A stretch of DNA of 64,000 nt from Nectonema munidae (GCA_030549495.1 JAUIRK010000907.1:186001-250000); one strand, 5' to 3'; counted from the stretch's first letter, positions 35,380 through 49,054 are shown. Program-made: numbers and translations. The notes: a model not told the origin generated them from the sequence alone.

Positions 35380-36853
35380 ATATTCTGTCACATTCTTTAA
35401 AAAACTTGCTTAATATGTGAAATGGTAAATTAATTTTAATTGGAGCCTTCGGCTTGAATCGTGTTGCTAAGTTTCTCTATTCGTAGTTCAGTCTTGAAAA
35501 GTGCTACCCTCAAATCATGTTTCGGTTTCAGCCAAAGCTTCTCGGTTTCAACCTTAGCTTTTAGTTTTGATGGCACTCAGAGCTGCAAATCGTGATTCAC
35601 ACAAATAGGTTGTAGCGAAAGGCAATAACACTTTCACAGCCTCGAATCCAAAGACTGGTTTCTTTTTTTCACAGCAGTTCGGAACACACTTAGAGTTTGT
35701 CAGTGAAAGTTAAAACAAAAAGTTCCTAATGCTGGATCTCTATAAACTTCTCTTCAAGATAATGGATAGAAGACTCTTCTTCTGAAAGATTCTCGGCTTG
35801 GATATCGGAGGGTCTTCGCAAACATTTGTATTCTCATGCAGCTCTTCCATCCGGGATTTACCTGTCAAACTCTTCACATGTTTCTTCTCGTTTAGGATGA
35901 TTTCAACCTCTGCACGCATGTAAAGCACTCTCTGAAGCACTTTTCCTCGTGATAGCCTCTTGACAGAAGAGTAGTAAAGCAGATGTTCATATTCGGATCC
36001 CTTATCAAAACACTTTTGAATAAACAACCTTGAATTCAATGCTGATGATTAAATTAAATTAAATAACATCTATAACATTTAAGCTCATATGACATTTATC
36101 GAGAAGCAAGGTTTTTTCGGTGAGGCAGGCAATGAGTCGCTATCAGTGTGGGGTTGGCTTGTTTTACTCTGGCAGTGAAACCCTTACAATATTGCGGGTG
36201 CTCCATCCGAGAATACACTGATCCCATTTTTCTTTGATGAAACTATCCACCAAACTTGAAAAGATCTTCACCTGTTGTTGTTGTCTCTATTGATTTAAAG
36301 AAAAGAAAGTTTTCTTCAATGTACTCTTCCCTTGATGCCACGCATATACTAAGACCTGAGCATCGTCACACACGTCAGTTGATTCTGCCAACTACAAGCT
36401 GATTTTTCCACTCTCCTTGATTACAGCCACTATCTGTTCCTGTCTTGCGAAATCTCTTGAATTCTTCTTTTGATCGTATTATCTGACAGCGGAATAGCTT
36501 CAATTTTTAACTGCAGCATCTCCAAGGATGGTACACGCCATAACAAGGGCTGCTGGCGTTACCAACTTTTCTCCAATTGTGTGTGGCTGCATCCACTTAA
36601 CAATTTTTTGCAACAAGATCGGATCCAAGTGTTGGTTACTGACGTTTCAGTTCTTCTTTCCCCTTAGAATACTAGAGATCTTTCTCTGCCTGAGTTGGGT
36701 GTTTTTCATGGCGCTTGATATTATTTTCTTAAAGCGAATCGTGGCTGACCACTTCTAACATATAACGCATTGTGATTTTTCGGTTCCATCATCGATCAGA
36801 CACGTAAACCCAATGCTAAGAAATTCTTCTCTGTACACCCGTTTTCTGGACAT
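35380..36853 (-). mobile_element. hAT transposase remnant, ZBED5-like, nearly full length
   Basis: The minus strand begins at 36,853 with 'MSRKRVYREEFLSIGFTCLI' and a BED finger ('SQCVIC' ... 'NNIKRHEKHPTQAEKDL'). It continues through 'KWMQPHTIGEKLVTPAAL', the first-aspartate area ('SLXLAESTDV', normally LDESTDV), 'FSSLVDSFIKEKWDQC', and the frame 36,039-35,740 with 'SRLFIQKCFDKGSEYEHLLY' and 'VKRLSRGKVLQRVLYMRAEV' (usual RWLSRG.VL.R.FEL). It ends with C-terminal traces of the dimerisation domain near 35,560-35,430. The block order is that of ZBED5/GTF2IRD2-like hATs. About eight or more stops and frame changes are present. Terminal repeats were not found. Confidence 0.85.
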
Positions 36854-36869
36854 GACTAAAGAATCTGAA

Positions 36870-37860
36870 ATGAAATATAAATTAAATTACTAGCCGCCTT
36901 TGCAAGAATATCCAGATCACACAAGTATAAACTCAAATTAGAATATGCTAACAAGTACCGACAAAATTATTTTTCTCAAAAAGCACTCAATAGGTGGAAT
37001 GGTTTACCTATTGACGTTGTAAACTCTCAAAAAGAAGCTCGATGAATTTTGGATAAAAGATAAATAATACAAATATGTATGATCATGAAAATGGATATGC
37101 ATTTTTCATAGGCTTATGCCTTCTTTATGCTTAATAAATTCATGTTATATAAATGATGATAAGTAGCAAATATAATACCACTGATATTCATAGGGCGGAT
37201 TCAATACAAACTGAAATATCATCATTCCCTGCCTGCAGTTGCTAGAAAATACAAAAACTAAAATTGATAAGATTCTGATGTTTTTAAGCTCAAACTATTT
37301 GATTAATACGTTTTTTGGTTAATAAATTTTTGATTTATTCAAAGAAAAATATGGCCTAGGCATGTAGCTTTATAGTGAGAGTGTTTTTCCTAAATTTTCA
37401 GCTAAGAAAGTTTTTTAGTTTTATTGAACAAATAAAACATTAGTAACTTATTAACATTAGTTTTGCTAAGAAGTTTGTGAGAAAAACTCCTTTCATCTCC
37501 ATGAAAATTAGGGATACTCAATGAATTAGACAAGCCAACACTTGCCAAAATACTGCGAGGTGTGAGGAGACACAAATAAAATTAAAACACAGTATAGAAG
37601 ATACGCGCCACAAATTTTCTTGGTCGGATCTAAAGAAAATGATATTTAAACAAATTCGTTGTACTTTGTGGGGTTAAATCACAAAAAAAGTTTGGTGATG
37701 TGATAGTGGGCAATTTTATGTGGATGTAGTCAGACGACACGCCAGCTACAATGCGCTTTTCATATTTCGACTGGTGTTATGATAAAATGATTAACGAAAT
37801 TTCACCAGGCTTTTATTTACTTAGAACGAAATACTGAGTGTTATATCATGTATAGCAGCA
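36870..37860. other. No gene recognised; upstream flank of the 38.1-kb exon
   Basis: AT-rich sequence without coding signal. A (TA)n/(TG)n microsatellite lies at 37,878-37,894 just beyond. From 37,900 the GC content rises and CT-rich sequence leads into the acceptor of the next exon. Confidence 0.5.
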
Positions 37861-38089
37861 TAGAATAGAGCAGAATATATATATGTGTGTGTGTACTCAA
37901 AGAAAGGCACCACAGTAGAGAGAGGAGGAGGTGAGTTGTGTTGTCTTATTCCCATTCCTCGTCTAAACCTCACGCATCCTCCTCTTTACATGATAACTGC
38001 AATAATCTGTGAGATGATGGTCTTGCTGCTGCGCCTCACACTTTGGCTTTGCCATCACGAAATCCCCATCTCCACTCTGCGTATTTCAG

Positions 38090-38380
38090 AGCAAGCGCTT
38101 TAACCAGTCCCTCATGAGCACGAAATGCGAAAGCGTCAACAAGTTGCTGGACTACCTCTTGGATCAGCATGACCGCGACTCCTTCAAAATGCTTGAGAAC
38201 GTGATCACATTCATCCTACTCAATCACAGCGAAAAAGAGTCGCCGCAGGACTCCGCCCTACTCAAAATACTCCTCATGTTGATCGATCTTCAGTCGAGAA
38301 GCGGCAACACCAGCTCTGACGCGCCCTCCCGCGCCCACCTGATGTTGCCCTTCCAAGCAGACATCTTTAAATACTTTCAA
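38090..38380 (+). CDS. Internal exon of an unidentified host gene
   Basis: The exon has near 50% GC in an AT-rich background and codon use unlike the transposon remnants. An acceptor is visible (pyrimidine-rich sequence ending tatttcag at 38,089), and a donor 'gtaaaatc' follows at 38,381. The exon is 291 nt, phase 0 at both ends, 97 codons. An internal Met at 38,114 could instead be a start ('MSTKCESVNKLLDYLLDQHD'). The protein is Leu-rich and helical-looking in the middle ('MLENVITFILLNHSEK', 'LLKILLMLIDLQSR'), then Ser/Ala/Pro-richer. I do not recognise the family. It might be an upstream exon of the zinc-finger gene at 51-55 kb, but its donor phase does not fit those exons directly, so at least one further exon would be needed. 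Confidence 0.65.
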
Positions 38381-38436
38381 GTAAAATCTTTTATCAAAGC
38401 TTTTATAAAAACACCACTTCCTTGTAATTGCTTAGG

Positions 38437-38816
38437 CACTGCTTTCCAAAGTTTCGAAACGCGCGTTTGCAAATTGCAAGGGGGCGCTGTGAAATGTTAC
38501 AGAGAAGTATTTCGTGTTAAATTTTGCGTCTAAGATACTTTATGCTTACGCCAGTTTGCATGATAGATAATGGAGGTAGTGCTTTGGATAAAATTTTAAG
38601 TAATGAAGATAGATAATAATTTGAGAATGATGATATCATAATTAATTTCTGTAATATCTAACAGAACACTTAAATTTGGAAGATGATTTTTTATTTTTAA
38701 ACAAATGATACTTTATAAGTAAGGGCCGTTTCCATGAAGTAATGTCGTCTAGGGAGCGTTTTTTTGAAAATCGTCTTCTAAGGGTGCGATGAGTAGAAAA
38801 AGCTTGCTAAACACTA
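38437..38816. mobile_element. hAT MITE in the intron after the 38.1-kb exon, 380 bp
   Basis: The left end cactgctttccaaag and the right end reversed tagtgtttagcaagc are hAT-like. The body aligns with the split element at 49,055-50,731: 'taatttctgtaatatc', then 'aacacttaaatttg' and 'cgtcttctaaggg' near the right end. This copy is uninterrupted. It starts 56 bp after the donor site. Confidence 0.65.
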
Positions 38817-38824
38817 GCATGCCT

Positions 38825-41800
38825 TCTCAACATATGGGGAATGGCGCTCTTATGGCTCGATTATTTTTTACGTGCTTTATTTGCAAGAATAAACTTGGTG
38901 TTGAATGTGTTCCTTAAGTTAAAAATTTTTATGCTTACTTTTCGCCAACATGCAGCTTTTTCAAACGTTTAAGGATCACGAAAAAGCACATAAGCTTTTT
39001 TTCCTAACCCCAATTCTAATATAGATTTAAAAAATTCATTATTATGCTCCAAAATGTATTTATAAAAAATTTTGTTCCCATTTTTTTTGAACTCGGTCAA
39101 AGTTTCATCCTGTAAAACAAGAAAAATAAGGAAAGAAAGTTACGTAGTGTACATTTGTTTCAATTAGCAATAAAATAATTTATGACTCTTTTTATCTCCA
39201 TATGTGCCCATCCCTGTAATATTACAATAATTCAAAAAAAGATTTCACATGAAACAAGTTATTCTATCAAGACATAAAAATTTATTTCCCAAATCTCATT
39301 TTTAGAATTTAAACTTCCAACAAAAGTTTATAAAAATAAAGCTCCAAAAATAATGATTCACATTGTAATCAATTATGAATCTCAATTCGGATATAAGTGA
39401 TTAAATGTGATTTCTTGTTTATAACTAAATATCAAGGTATATGAAATCAAAAGTTATACTATTGAAAAAATGCAACCAAATGACCCATAAAAAGATACTA
39501 AAAAATTAAATGCCAAACATATTGAAATACATTTTTTGTTTGAATTCTATGGTATATAAATTCGACAGTTAGTTACCGCCTTCAATTTTTATCGTTGTCA
39601 AATAAATTTCAAAGGTAAATGTAAATATTCGCTGTGTAAACAGAGTTATTACAAATTTGAGCGCGCTCAGAGTAAACATTCATATTGACACGTTCAGAGG
39701 GCAGAAAATGAGTAGACAGCCTTTTCAACTTGCTAAGTAATCGTTGTTTGGCTAGTGAAATAAGATAGGATTAGTGACATTTACAGGTACTTAGAAGGGC
39801 CGTCAAGAATTGCCCTAAAAAGTTATGAAAAATTGACATTTAAACAAAAAGCTTTCAATAATTTTAAGCAATCAAGCCTTTTTTCACAGATTTCTGAATT
39901 ATAATAAAAAACTATATAGGAGAAAATGTTTTCATCTTCAAAATGTCTGTCGTTTGCCAGCAGATTCTAAAAAAGTTTAAAGTCAAGAAAACTTTTTTTA
40001 TAGTCGATATGATTTAATATATATTAATTATTGGCAGTTTAAAAGAATGTTTGATATTTCAAATGTTCAGTATTAGCTTAAAAATATGTAAAATTATATC
40101 TGATATGCTATGAAATATTTTTTCCAAATTTTATTCCACCCCAGCTCAAAAGGTTCTAGGTTTGTTTGAGACACAAGTCGAAAAGTGCCAATTATATCCT
40201 ATTTTTTATCATGGCGAAATGGGTCGACGATTGTTAAATCAAATTTTTAGAGCTGGAGAATAGTACTCTAAATGCACAAAATATATTTAATTTATAGTGA
40301 AGTACAATATAAGATTTTGTACTGAATAAAGGCAAACCTGATTTCAAAAAATAGACAAGTGTGAAGCATTTCTTTTAAAAAAAATATTTTAACAATCTAA
40401 GATTCATAACAAAATATTTTAGAAGAATTTTACTTAATTAAGCAAATTGATTTGGTTCTTTACGTTTCTATTTAAAAGTTCTTTTTTTGCTTTTAAATTT
40501 AAACTGAAAAATTTCTTTTCCAAAAACTTTTGGTTCATTCCAAAGTTTTTTCAACAGTCGCCATTAGTGCTCTTTCTAAGGCTTTGAAATGATCATTCGA
40601 AAAATTGGGCTCAGTTTAGCTAGAGGACCACATGAAAACATTGATGTTATAATTGAATAATAATATCATTGCTAAAATATATATATGGAAATGATTTAGT
40701 GTAAAATGGTTGACTGCAAATTCATCCACAAATTATCTTGCCCACTTTTACCTTTTTCCTTGATATGCTTTAAAATAGTAGATTTATTTACTCTCTGATT
40801 TTCAAAAATTATAGCGAACACTCGTCCCAATTCATTCGCCTTAATAAGCGAAGCATACCCCTTTTAAAATATACATCCTGTATGCAGTGATGGGAGCGAA
40901 GACATTTAAAAAGAGGTTCTACTCAGAGACTTTGCGAGCTTTTATTGTCGGGAAGGAGGCAAATAAATTTCATGGATTGTGGGGAGGTGGGACAAAAAAT
41001 ATTAATCAAACTTTGATAGATTAATTATTTTTTATAGATTCAAACTTTTGATAAATCACAAATAGTGTATAACTTAATTTAGTTAAAATTGGATCTGAAC
41101 TCAGTTTAATTCAAATGTATTTATTATTCAAAAAGATTTTTTAAGCATCAAAGCCCATTTTTCTCATGAATGGAGGGGAGGGGGTGTGATTGTTCGAAAG
41201 ATGATTTTTAGAGAAAGTTTGTTTCATACTTTAAACATTAAAACTGGGAAAGTTTCACATTTTTTATATATGAATTTAATAGACAAAAGTGAAGTTAGAT
41301 GAGGCTGACATTCTCATTTTTCATTTAAAATTATACTAGATAAAATAATTGAAAGGAATAAACAAAATGATTTATCAGCTTAAAATCAATTTTCGTAGTG
41401 TGACTAAACCACTTTTTCAATCAGAAAAAAGAGTTTATTTACACATCAACTTTCACAAATGTTTGTAAAAGAATTCATTTCCGATGTTTGGAGTAGAAGG
41501 TTCTGCTCTTGTACATCTCAGTGCATCAGCTAAAGAGGCATTTGGATGTCGCAATTTGTTCTTTGTGCTACTTCATTACGATTCACGTTCCTTTTTTACA
41601 GAGTGAATGTAGCGAATTGCAGCAACTAAATAATAAATTTGCACATGCAAAATCTTTTAGAACACAGTCATCTCTCACAATTTTTGTAAAGCATTTTTAT
41701 CCTTTTTTAAAACATATGCACATATCACAAAATATTCGTGAGTTTCCAAAAAATATTTCAAATGTTATTTCATAACTCTCATGCAAGGTGTAGGGGGAGG

Positions 41801-42350
41801 TCGAGCGAAATTTGATTGCATACCTTGTGCATTTATATTTTAATAATACGCTCACTGATTGATTGCAAGTAGGCTGTAATGTTCGCACTACTACGAACAA
41901 ATGTCAGCATTTACTCTGAGAGTTGCGTGATAAATGAAATGATGAGATCGATTCGACAAGACACTTTTCTTTGATGCAGCTTTTGCGCCTCAAAACCACA
42001 ATAATTCATAAAAGTAGACAGTGCACACGTGTTTCGTGGTTCACTCGCGAATTGAAGGTTGCACTTCAAACGACGTTTGTTGTGTACTCTCTGTTAGCTC
42101 TGCTCTCTCGATTGCAACTCTCTTCTATTTTGGAGAAGCGCTGAGCTATGATGATGCGCGATGATTTATCTCGATGCACTTCTGCATTTGCTGCGAGTGC
42201 TAATGTATATGCACAAAACAATTTCATTCTCGCATTCACCGCGCAAACTTCGCCACAACCCTTGACTCGGCATTGGATTCTCAAAATTAAAATCCACTTC
42301 TTTTCTTTTTCAATCAATTTGTATACACTCTCGCATCATGCTACGTTTGA
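38825..42350. other. Long intron-like or intergenic stretch, no gene
   Basis: AT-rich, with no convincing exon on either strand. A more GC-rich patch at 42,040-42,330, CG-containing and with CT-rich words, could be a regulatory region or untranslated exon. A 117-codon frame there (42,148-42,501) has no motif. 'cagtgatgggagcg' near 40,882 resembles a hAT terminus without a partner. Confidence 0.5.
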
Positions 42351-42357
42351 TAGCGTA

Positions 42358-42374
42358 AGAAGAAGAACTTTATT
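42358..42374 (-). repeat. Retroposon-style 3' tail, minus strand
   Basis: On the minus strand AATAAA (42,374-42,369) is followed by GTTCTTCTTCTTACG. It matches in layout the tails at 11,796, 48,586 and 62,017. The body to the right has no coding signal. Confidence 0.4.
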
Positions 42375-42993
42375 CAAAACATTAACAGGATCATTAATAA
42401 AAAGAAAATACATATTTTTGTATAGATCAAGATTAGTAAAATTAGAGATAAAAATTTCATTGAAGAAGTTAGCTTCCAAAGATTTATATAAACCGCTTTA
42501 GTATAATATAGCATAATTTATATAACCTAGTTTTATGAGAGCGCATCATAATTGAGATATAAATGTTGATGCTTAAAATTTTTATTTTGTACATTCTTAT
42601 AATAGTGTATAGAGTATACGAACGAAAAGCATTTTCTATTGACTTATGATAAAGTTCACCAAATTTGCTTTCATACCGAATATCAAGGTTGAATAGTTCG
42701 AATAAATTCTCTTGATATCCCCCTCAATACATAAATTCGCTAATATACAAGATTGGTTTACAGTCAACTCCCACTAACCAAATCGCCACATTGTAATATC
42801 AACTCAAACTAATTAATCAACTATCTAACTAAATAATTAACTAACAAAAACACTGATTAATTAACAAATAATTTGGTGCGAACCAGTCCCCACCAAGATG
42901 TATAGTAAAATCGTCTTTTCGGGTGAAAAATTTGTGGACCACGATACCCGGGTATATACGATCATTTAAAACAGACCTCTTTTGTGTGTCAGT

Positions 42994-43478
42994 GGTAGAG
43001 TTGGAGGCGATTCTAATTATAATCAGAATCACAGAAATCCATAAAATCGTCCAAAATCAGACCTAGAGAATCCAAAAATCAGAGCGCTGGAAGCTTTGCT
43101 GGTATACATTAGGAGAAGGAGCACAGTTTCCTGAAAAAATAAGAACTAAGTACTTTTCCTATTGATGCAACGCAATTAGATGACAATCCGCCTACAGAGT
43201 ATAAACTACGGGTAGAGAAGGATTTTTTCATTCCTACAGCCAGAAGTCTTGTACACCTTTAGTTTTTGGTAGCTGTCACAACAACCAATCATGCATCGGA
43301 ACAGATGATGATCCAATAAGATACACGAAACTAAAGCAATTCACCTTTCCATAGCTAGCTAAACTCGCGTGTAAATATCCACAAATATGTTCTTTTTACT
43401 AATCAGAATCAAAGTTGTAATTAAAAAATTTAGAGAATCAGAATCCTAATAATCATGATTTACAATCGAGCCCAATCC
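42994..43478. mobile_element. hAT MITE, about 485 bp
   Basis: The left end 'gttggaggcgattctaat' and the right end reversed 'caggattgggctcgattg' are imperfect inverted repeats. Both are followed by repeated 'aatcagaatc' words. The interior is non-coding. The target duplication is uncertain. Confidence 0.5.
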
Positions 43479-43484
43479 TGGTCA

Positions 43485-45330
43485 GAAGAGGAAGCCTACT
43501 CAATCCATTGCAATCGCCCGTCTCTCAATTTTTCAGCATATCAGTATGTAATAATATGACAATTCGGCGTCTAAATATATTGATACTGATATTGCGTTGA
43601 GATCGAATTGTCCAGAAGCCGAATTCTCCCTCAACCATACTAGTAATACTCTAGATAAGCATTAGCTCACACTGCTTTCGTATATAGAAGATTCTGAAAG
43701 CGTTCGTTTTAGAAAATTTTTTTATTAAATCGCCAAGGGGTAAATTTTTTTCTAGGTCTGCGTCTGGTGGTGACCAATTCTATTTGAAAGAGTTAAAATA
43801 AACTCTCTATTTTAGTAATTATACATCAAATTGCGTGGAATTTTATCAAATACATTTTTCCATTTTAAACTTGACAGCGAAATATTTCTTGAGAATTCAA
43901 AGTCCAGCTTTTCACTTACGTTCTGTTCATTTGAAGGACAAATACAAATTTTCTTATTTGTTGTTAGGCATTAAAATTTTTTACACTATTTCCACTAGGT
44001 CACATTATTACTCATTGGTAAATTCTTCTAAACTGATTTATTTTGATATTAATTCCTAACTAATATAGACGAGAGATCATGGGTTGCAAAAAATTTTTGC
44101 TAATGGATTTTCTTCTTAACAGTCCAAGTTTTGATGGGAGAATTATAAAAATCCTGTGGCAACAAGAAGCAAAATAAATTCAGATGATATTTTTGAACAG
44201 AAAACTGATACATTCGTACAGAAATCAAGTTTCAACGGCAAAAAATGATTTGGTTTCATAGCAATAAAAAGTGACTTAATACACTCGGTGCGCGCGCAGA
44301 AGTATTTCAATAAATAATCTAGGGCAGCTTTATGCGCCCTATTTAAAAATAAAGAACAAATCTTATTACAAAAATTTTTGAAACAAATTTGACATGTTTT
44401 CTTTAAAAAAATTCAATAAATACTAAACAGATAAGCAGTCTAATATCTTAAAGTCCAAGTCTAATATCCTTATTAATGTGATTTCAAAGGAAATGCTATG
44501 TCTAATTATAAATTCATCTAGCGGTAGCATCAATCCTGTGTCGGGTATAACGCTGACACGTGTAAATTTTCGGAAAATATAAAAAGTAAATAAGAATGTG
44601 CCTGTGTCTTATTTGATACAAGTTTTTCTTTTGTTTTATCTTTCATCGCTTTTTAAAGCATATGTTGTTATTCATTCAGCACTATTAAAATTTTTTTTTA
44701 ATTAACTAGACAACTGTGTGACTCTACCTAACTAAGAATTAACCTTAAAAGTGATAACAGAAAAGACAAATTAAAATAATGACAGATAAAACACAAGAAG
44801 CAATAATAATTATTTCCAAATGAATGAAATTTCCGCTCTTGACCACTTTGCAATTTTCTAGTCTGATTAGTGATAGCGTCGGTTCTGGATACGTTCGAAA
44901 GAGTTAAATTTATCCCATCAAAGCATTAAAAACAATAGAGCAGCCGGTCATTTTCCCCTCGATAAGTTTAAATCTCACATTAAGAATGGAGACTCCATAA
45001 AATCCCAAGATTTTAGCCTATTTAACTCAAATCATTTTTTTCTGCGGAAAAACTTTTTACTTTCGAGGAAATTGAACTTCTTGAATTCTCAAATGCACAC
45101 ATTAAGACCAGCTCTATGAAAATAAATGACGATTTTTACATTAATTTTTGTAACATGTTTAAAGATTTAGGTTGAATTAGTTGGTTTTCTTCACTTAGAA
45201 ATATACACATTGTTTCATAATCTTGAAAACTGGATTCGATGTACTGTTGAATAGTGTAAAGTAATTTCTTTGCAAAATTCTTTGAATATTCTCTAATTTT
45301 TTGAAGGCCTCCTTGTTCAAAAATGTCTCG
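43485..45330. other. No gene recognised
   Basis: AT-rich. A 9-bp inverted pair (gacaattcg at 43,558 and cgaattgtc at 43,604) is present. A minus frame at 45,402-45,136 contains a charged stretch ('LQKIREYSKNFAKKLLY') without recognisable homology. Its 5' part is provided by the adjacent MITE, so I do not call it a gene. Confidence 0.45.
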
Positions 45331-45336
45331 TTGAAC

Positions 45337-45427
45337 CAGTGGCGTAGCAAAAAAAAAGTTGACGCCTATGGAATTTTTGTGAAAGGGGCATTGCAGCAAC
45401 ACAGGCCAGCTATGGCTACGTCATTAG
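45337..45427. mobile_element. Very short hAT MITE, about 90 bp
   Basis: cagtggcgtagcaaaaa at the left and, reversed, cctaatgacgtagccat at the right carry the CGTAGC core of P52rIPK-type hAT ends. The interior is only about 60 bp. The target duplication is not clear. Confidence 0.45.
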
Positions 45428-46680
45428 GTCGCACTCTTACTAAAAATAAAAATGGTGGGTAAAATAAAATTGAGAGTAGATACAAAAAGTATGAAAAATA
45501 AAAGTAGAATAAAAAAACTGAATTACTTATTAAAATAACTAAAAAAGATATTTAGCTTTGAAAGAAACTTTTCAAGCTCGTCATGGTATCTGTACAGTAT
45601 AAAACTTTTTAAGAATTTATTTCACAAAGAAGAATTTGATGTGATGAAAGCAAATAAAGATATCGTCTTTGAAATGGATAAGAAATGTGATCTAACTGAA
45701 TATGCAGCAAAAGAAGAAACGGTGATAGGTATGACTTCATTTGTTCTCTTCGTGTATTATTCTGCTTTCTTCTCAACTCATTTGTTCCCATAAAAAGGAG
45801 ACGTCTTTAAGTAATTTGATACCAAACTGAATTTGTCTGCTTCATTTAAAAAGATGAGGGTGGGATTAAATAGGGTAAAGTATCTTATTAATTTAAAATT
45901 CTTTTTGCCCAAAATTTTTATTGCCATCAGAATACGTTAGTTTTCGCCAAACGACTTTTCGCTTTTTGAAAATAAATTTCAATTTTTTTGTATTTTCGAT
46001 AACTACGTAAGTAGCTATTTAACTTCATTAATCAAATTAGTCAAATCTGTTAATACAAGTTAAATTCAATGAAATCTCGTGTTTTCAAGAATTATTGAAA
46101 ATGGCTTAACAATAAAAGATGAAAAGGCTTATATAATAAATAACTAAATTTTGTTCTACTAGAAATCCAATAAAATTTTAATTTTCTTATAAAATGTATA
46201 TCACTTGATGTCCATATACGCAAATAATAAAAAATAATTTTTACCCACGAGAGTGTTTCAATATGCTATGCAGAGAGTATGGTGCTTTTTTTTAAATGAA
46301 TTCCACTAAAAGCTTCGTCTAGAGTGCTAAGAAATATATACATTAATATCAAGTACATTTATTCTTATTTTCTAAGAGAATAAAAAAAGTTTTCTGAATT
46401 AAATTCAGAAGTAAGTAGATGAACAATGTATGACCTATTTCTAAAATAGCCAACTTTGAATTCAATACTATTTCTTTAAAAAATTTAAATAATAATCATA
46501 TGGCAACTTACATACATTTGTAAGATGTTGGAAATTTGATGTTAAAAGTTTCGTTATTTTGAGTAGGGCTAGTAAATCTTTTCTCGCTATACGCTCGGCG
46601 CAAAACTTATTTTCAAAGCATTTGCTTCATCGATAAAGGTATACAATTTTGTAAGTTCAATCAGTTAAATATCAATGCCA
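45428..46680. other. No gene recognised
   Basis: AT-rich sequence with no supported coding frame or repeat. Confidence 0.45.
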
Positions 46681-46685
46681 CACAA

Positions 46686-47425
46686 ATCCTAATGTTCTTG
46701 AATTTTCGTCTTCCCGGAAAAAAATGATTAGTTCCCGGTTTTCTCGGAAATTTTTTAATCTTGCTTCAAAAATTTGAGCAAGTAGAAATTTTAAACGACT
46801 AAAAGTTAACGTAGTAGGAGAGGAAATATGCATTTTTGATTGGCGATTATTTAAATTATTTTTGTCAATCCAATTTAGAAGCACACTAATAAGTTTCATA
46901 GGTCTGATATGTTTCTCAGACCTTAAAACAACAGTGGAATAGAATCGGCATATATTTGTGAAGCAAACGATCTTAGCAAGACCTTTTTAGCCATAGAAAG
47001 AAATATCATAAATTTATCTACCGTTATTTACCACTGGGGTCTATTAGGCCTAGTGTTTCTGAATTTTTTGTTTTCGGAGGATATACGCGAATTTAATGAA
47101 AGATTGTTTGTTCCCTGTTCCCTGGGAATCAATTATTTTTTAACCTTGCTTCAAAAATGAGATTAAGGAATAAAAAAATTTATTGCCATTACAAAGTATC
47201 CAAATAAATGAATATCAATTAGAAAGATTTTAAAATTACTCTTTATTCTTTATACGACTAAAAGGTAACGTAGAAGTTATTAACGAAATTCTGATAGCTT
47301 ATATGAGGAAATTGGCATTTGGATTATCGTAAAAGATTAATCTCGATTAAAGATCGTTTTTAGAAATGTGATCGAAAGAACATTAATTAAGAAAAATACT
47401 ATGAAAGTTTCTTTATAATGACACA
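46686..47425. repeat. Pair of diverged direct repeats (46,686-46,905 and 47,045-47,425)
   Basis: The phrases 'ttttttaatcttgcttcaaaaa' / 'ttttttaaccttgcttcaaaaa', then 'cgactaaaagttaacgtag' / 'cgactaaaaggtaacgtag', then 'gaggaaat', occur in the same order in both. The second copy is longer by insertions. It runs on into the repeat at 47,437 that is shared with 2,675. No coding signal is present. Confidence 0.65.
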
Positions 47426-47436
47426 GATTTCTTATA

Positions 47437-47625
47437 GATGATGTAAGTATATATAGAAAGAAAGTTCTAAAAAAACGCAGAAAACCATTCCTATATTAGC
47501 GTAGCTATAACGCGATAAAAACAAATATCTTTTAGAAAATAACTTTACTTTTTAAACAATTAAATTAAAAAATTTAGTGAGGACGCCAAATTTTAGTGAG
47601 GAATCTCGCAAAAGAAACAATAAAC
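47437..47625. repeat. Dispersed repeat, partner of 2,675-2,880
   Basis: It aligns with 2,673-2,880 from 'ttatagat' onwards. At the 2.7-kb copy a hAT terminus precedes this point; here the repeat continues to the left uninterrupted. Confidence 0.7.
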
Positions 47626-47863
47626 AGTGCTCGATAAATTAAAAATTAGTCTGCTTTAAATATATAAAAATGATTGTAAAAGTTATGCGGGCTATTGGTT
47701 TTCAAAACGAGGTCTTAAGAGGTATCGGCAAGAGTAGAAAATGATTTCAAAAAGTTAAAGATTTCATTTAAAAATGGCAAATAAAAACGATATGTTAGTT
47801 TTTATTTCTTTATTAATGAAGAGCACAGCTTTTATACGCTTGACTACATTGTTTCTTTAGACC

Positions 47864-47890
47864 AGTGTTTCTCAAACTTTTCTATTTGTT
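47864..47890 (+). other. Isolated hAT-type terminus
   Basis: cagtgtttctcaaactttt is a textbook hAT end preceded by ctttagac. No clear partner was found. The terminus at 50,731 is similar only over the first 15 bases, which many hAT families share. Confidence 0.4.
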
Positions 47891-47899
47891 GGCGGACTC

Positions 47900-49050
47900 A
47901 AAAAGGCAGAAAATCAAAATGGCGCCTTATCACGATATACAATACCCGATACATTTCAATATTCATTTATTTAACAAAAATCTTGAGTTCTTTCATGAAA
48001 AAAATAAACGACAAAAAATTTATATTTTGGATATAAAATTAAAAAAAATAGCTCTGCCGTTCAGTGTTCTACACGCCTTTTTCGCATGAACCCGTTACAC
48101 AAATATGAGAGTGTTGGCGTGCATAATGAATTGATTACATGTAATAGAATTCTGACTTTTGAAGAAAAATGCATCCCACCTGGAGGAAAAGAGCGCTATA
48201 TTTGGAAAAAAGTTCTATCAAAGTATTTATATAGAAACGAAGGAAGCATATATAGCATTCGATTGCTAAAGTTTAGAAGCTTTTTCCAATTAATTTATAT
48301 TCTTTTTAAACTCTCGGGAAAGCCACTTTTCATTTCAAACACTTTTTCTATACACATCCTTCACATTATGTAGAATGCGATAGTAGCTCTTATTTATCGT
48401 CCCCTACTTCTTCCAAATTCAAATTATAACCTAACCTATTGATAAAATGTTCAATTCCTCACTCATCGAAATTTTTCATAGTTTTTTTGTTAAATTTCCT
48501 GAATTATTATTTTTAAACTTTCTAAAGTGCGATTTGCTACATTCAAGGCCGTCCTACGAGTAATAATTACCTTTTGAATTGAGATGAAGAAGAAAGTTTA
48601 TTTTCAAACGAACAATAAAAAAAATGTAATAAAAAAACGATATAGAGAACAAGTGTAAATTCCAATTAGAATTAAGATGACATGTTTTAAATGCAAATTC
48701 TTGATAAGATAGAGTGATGTTTTAAGGTTCAAAGCCTTTTGAGGCCGCTTGGTGATATAAAAATAGGGTGTTTATAGGAATCAATGAACCTAGACTTAAT
48801 CAACTTTCGGAAAAATGACAAGCTAAGAGAAAATAAATCAATGTAAACGTTGTAAAAGTCCGCTAGCTCATAAGAAATGATAGATGAATCATTAAAAAAG
48901 GTTTTTTTATTAATGATTGCTATATATGGTAAAATAAAAGTTAATACTTTTGAGTATTTTCATAAATCTCACAATTGAATTTAAAATTTCAGAATTTTGT
49001 GGCAAAGAGTATTTTTAAAAAACTATTATTTTCATTTTATAAACATTATT
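47900..49050. other. No gene recognised; one retroposon-style tail
   Basis: AT-rich with open frames lacking motifs (47,865-48,373). On the minus strand at 48,602-48,583 AATAAA is followed by CTTTCTTCTTCATC, and GTTTGAAAATAAAC precedes it, identical to the 11.8-kb tail. Confidence 0.45.
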
Positions 49051-49054
49051 AATC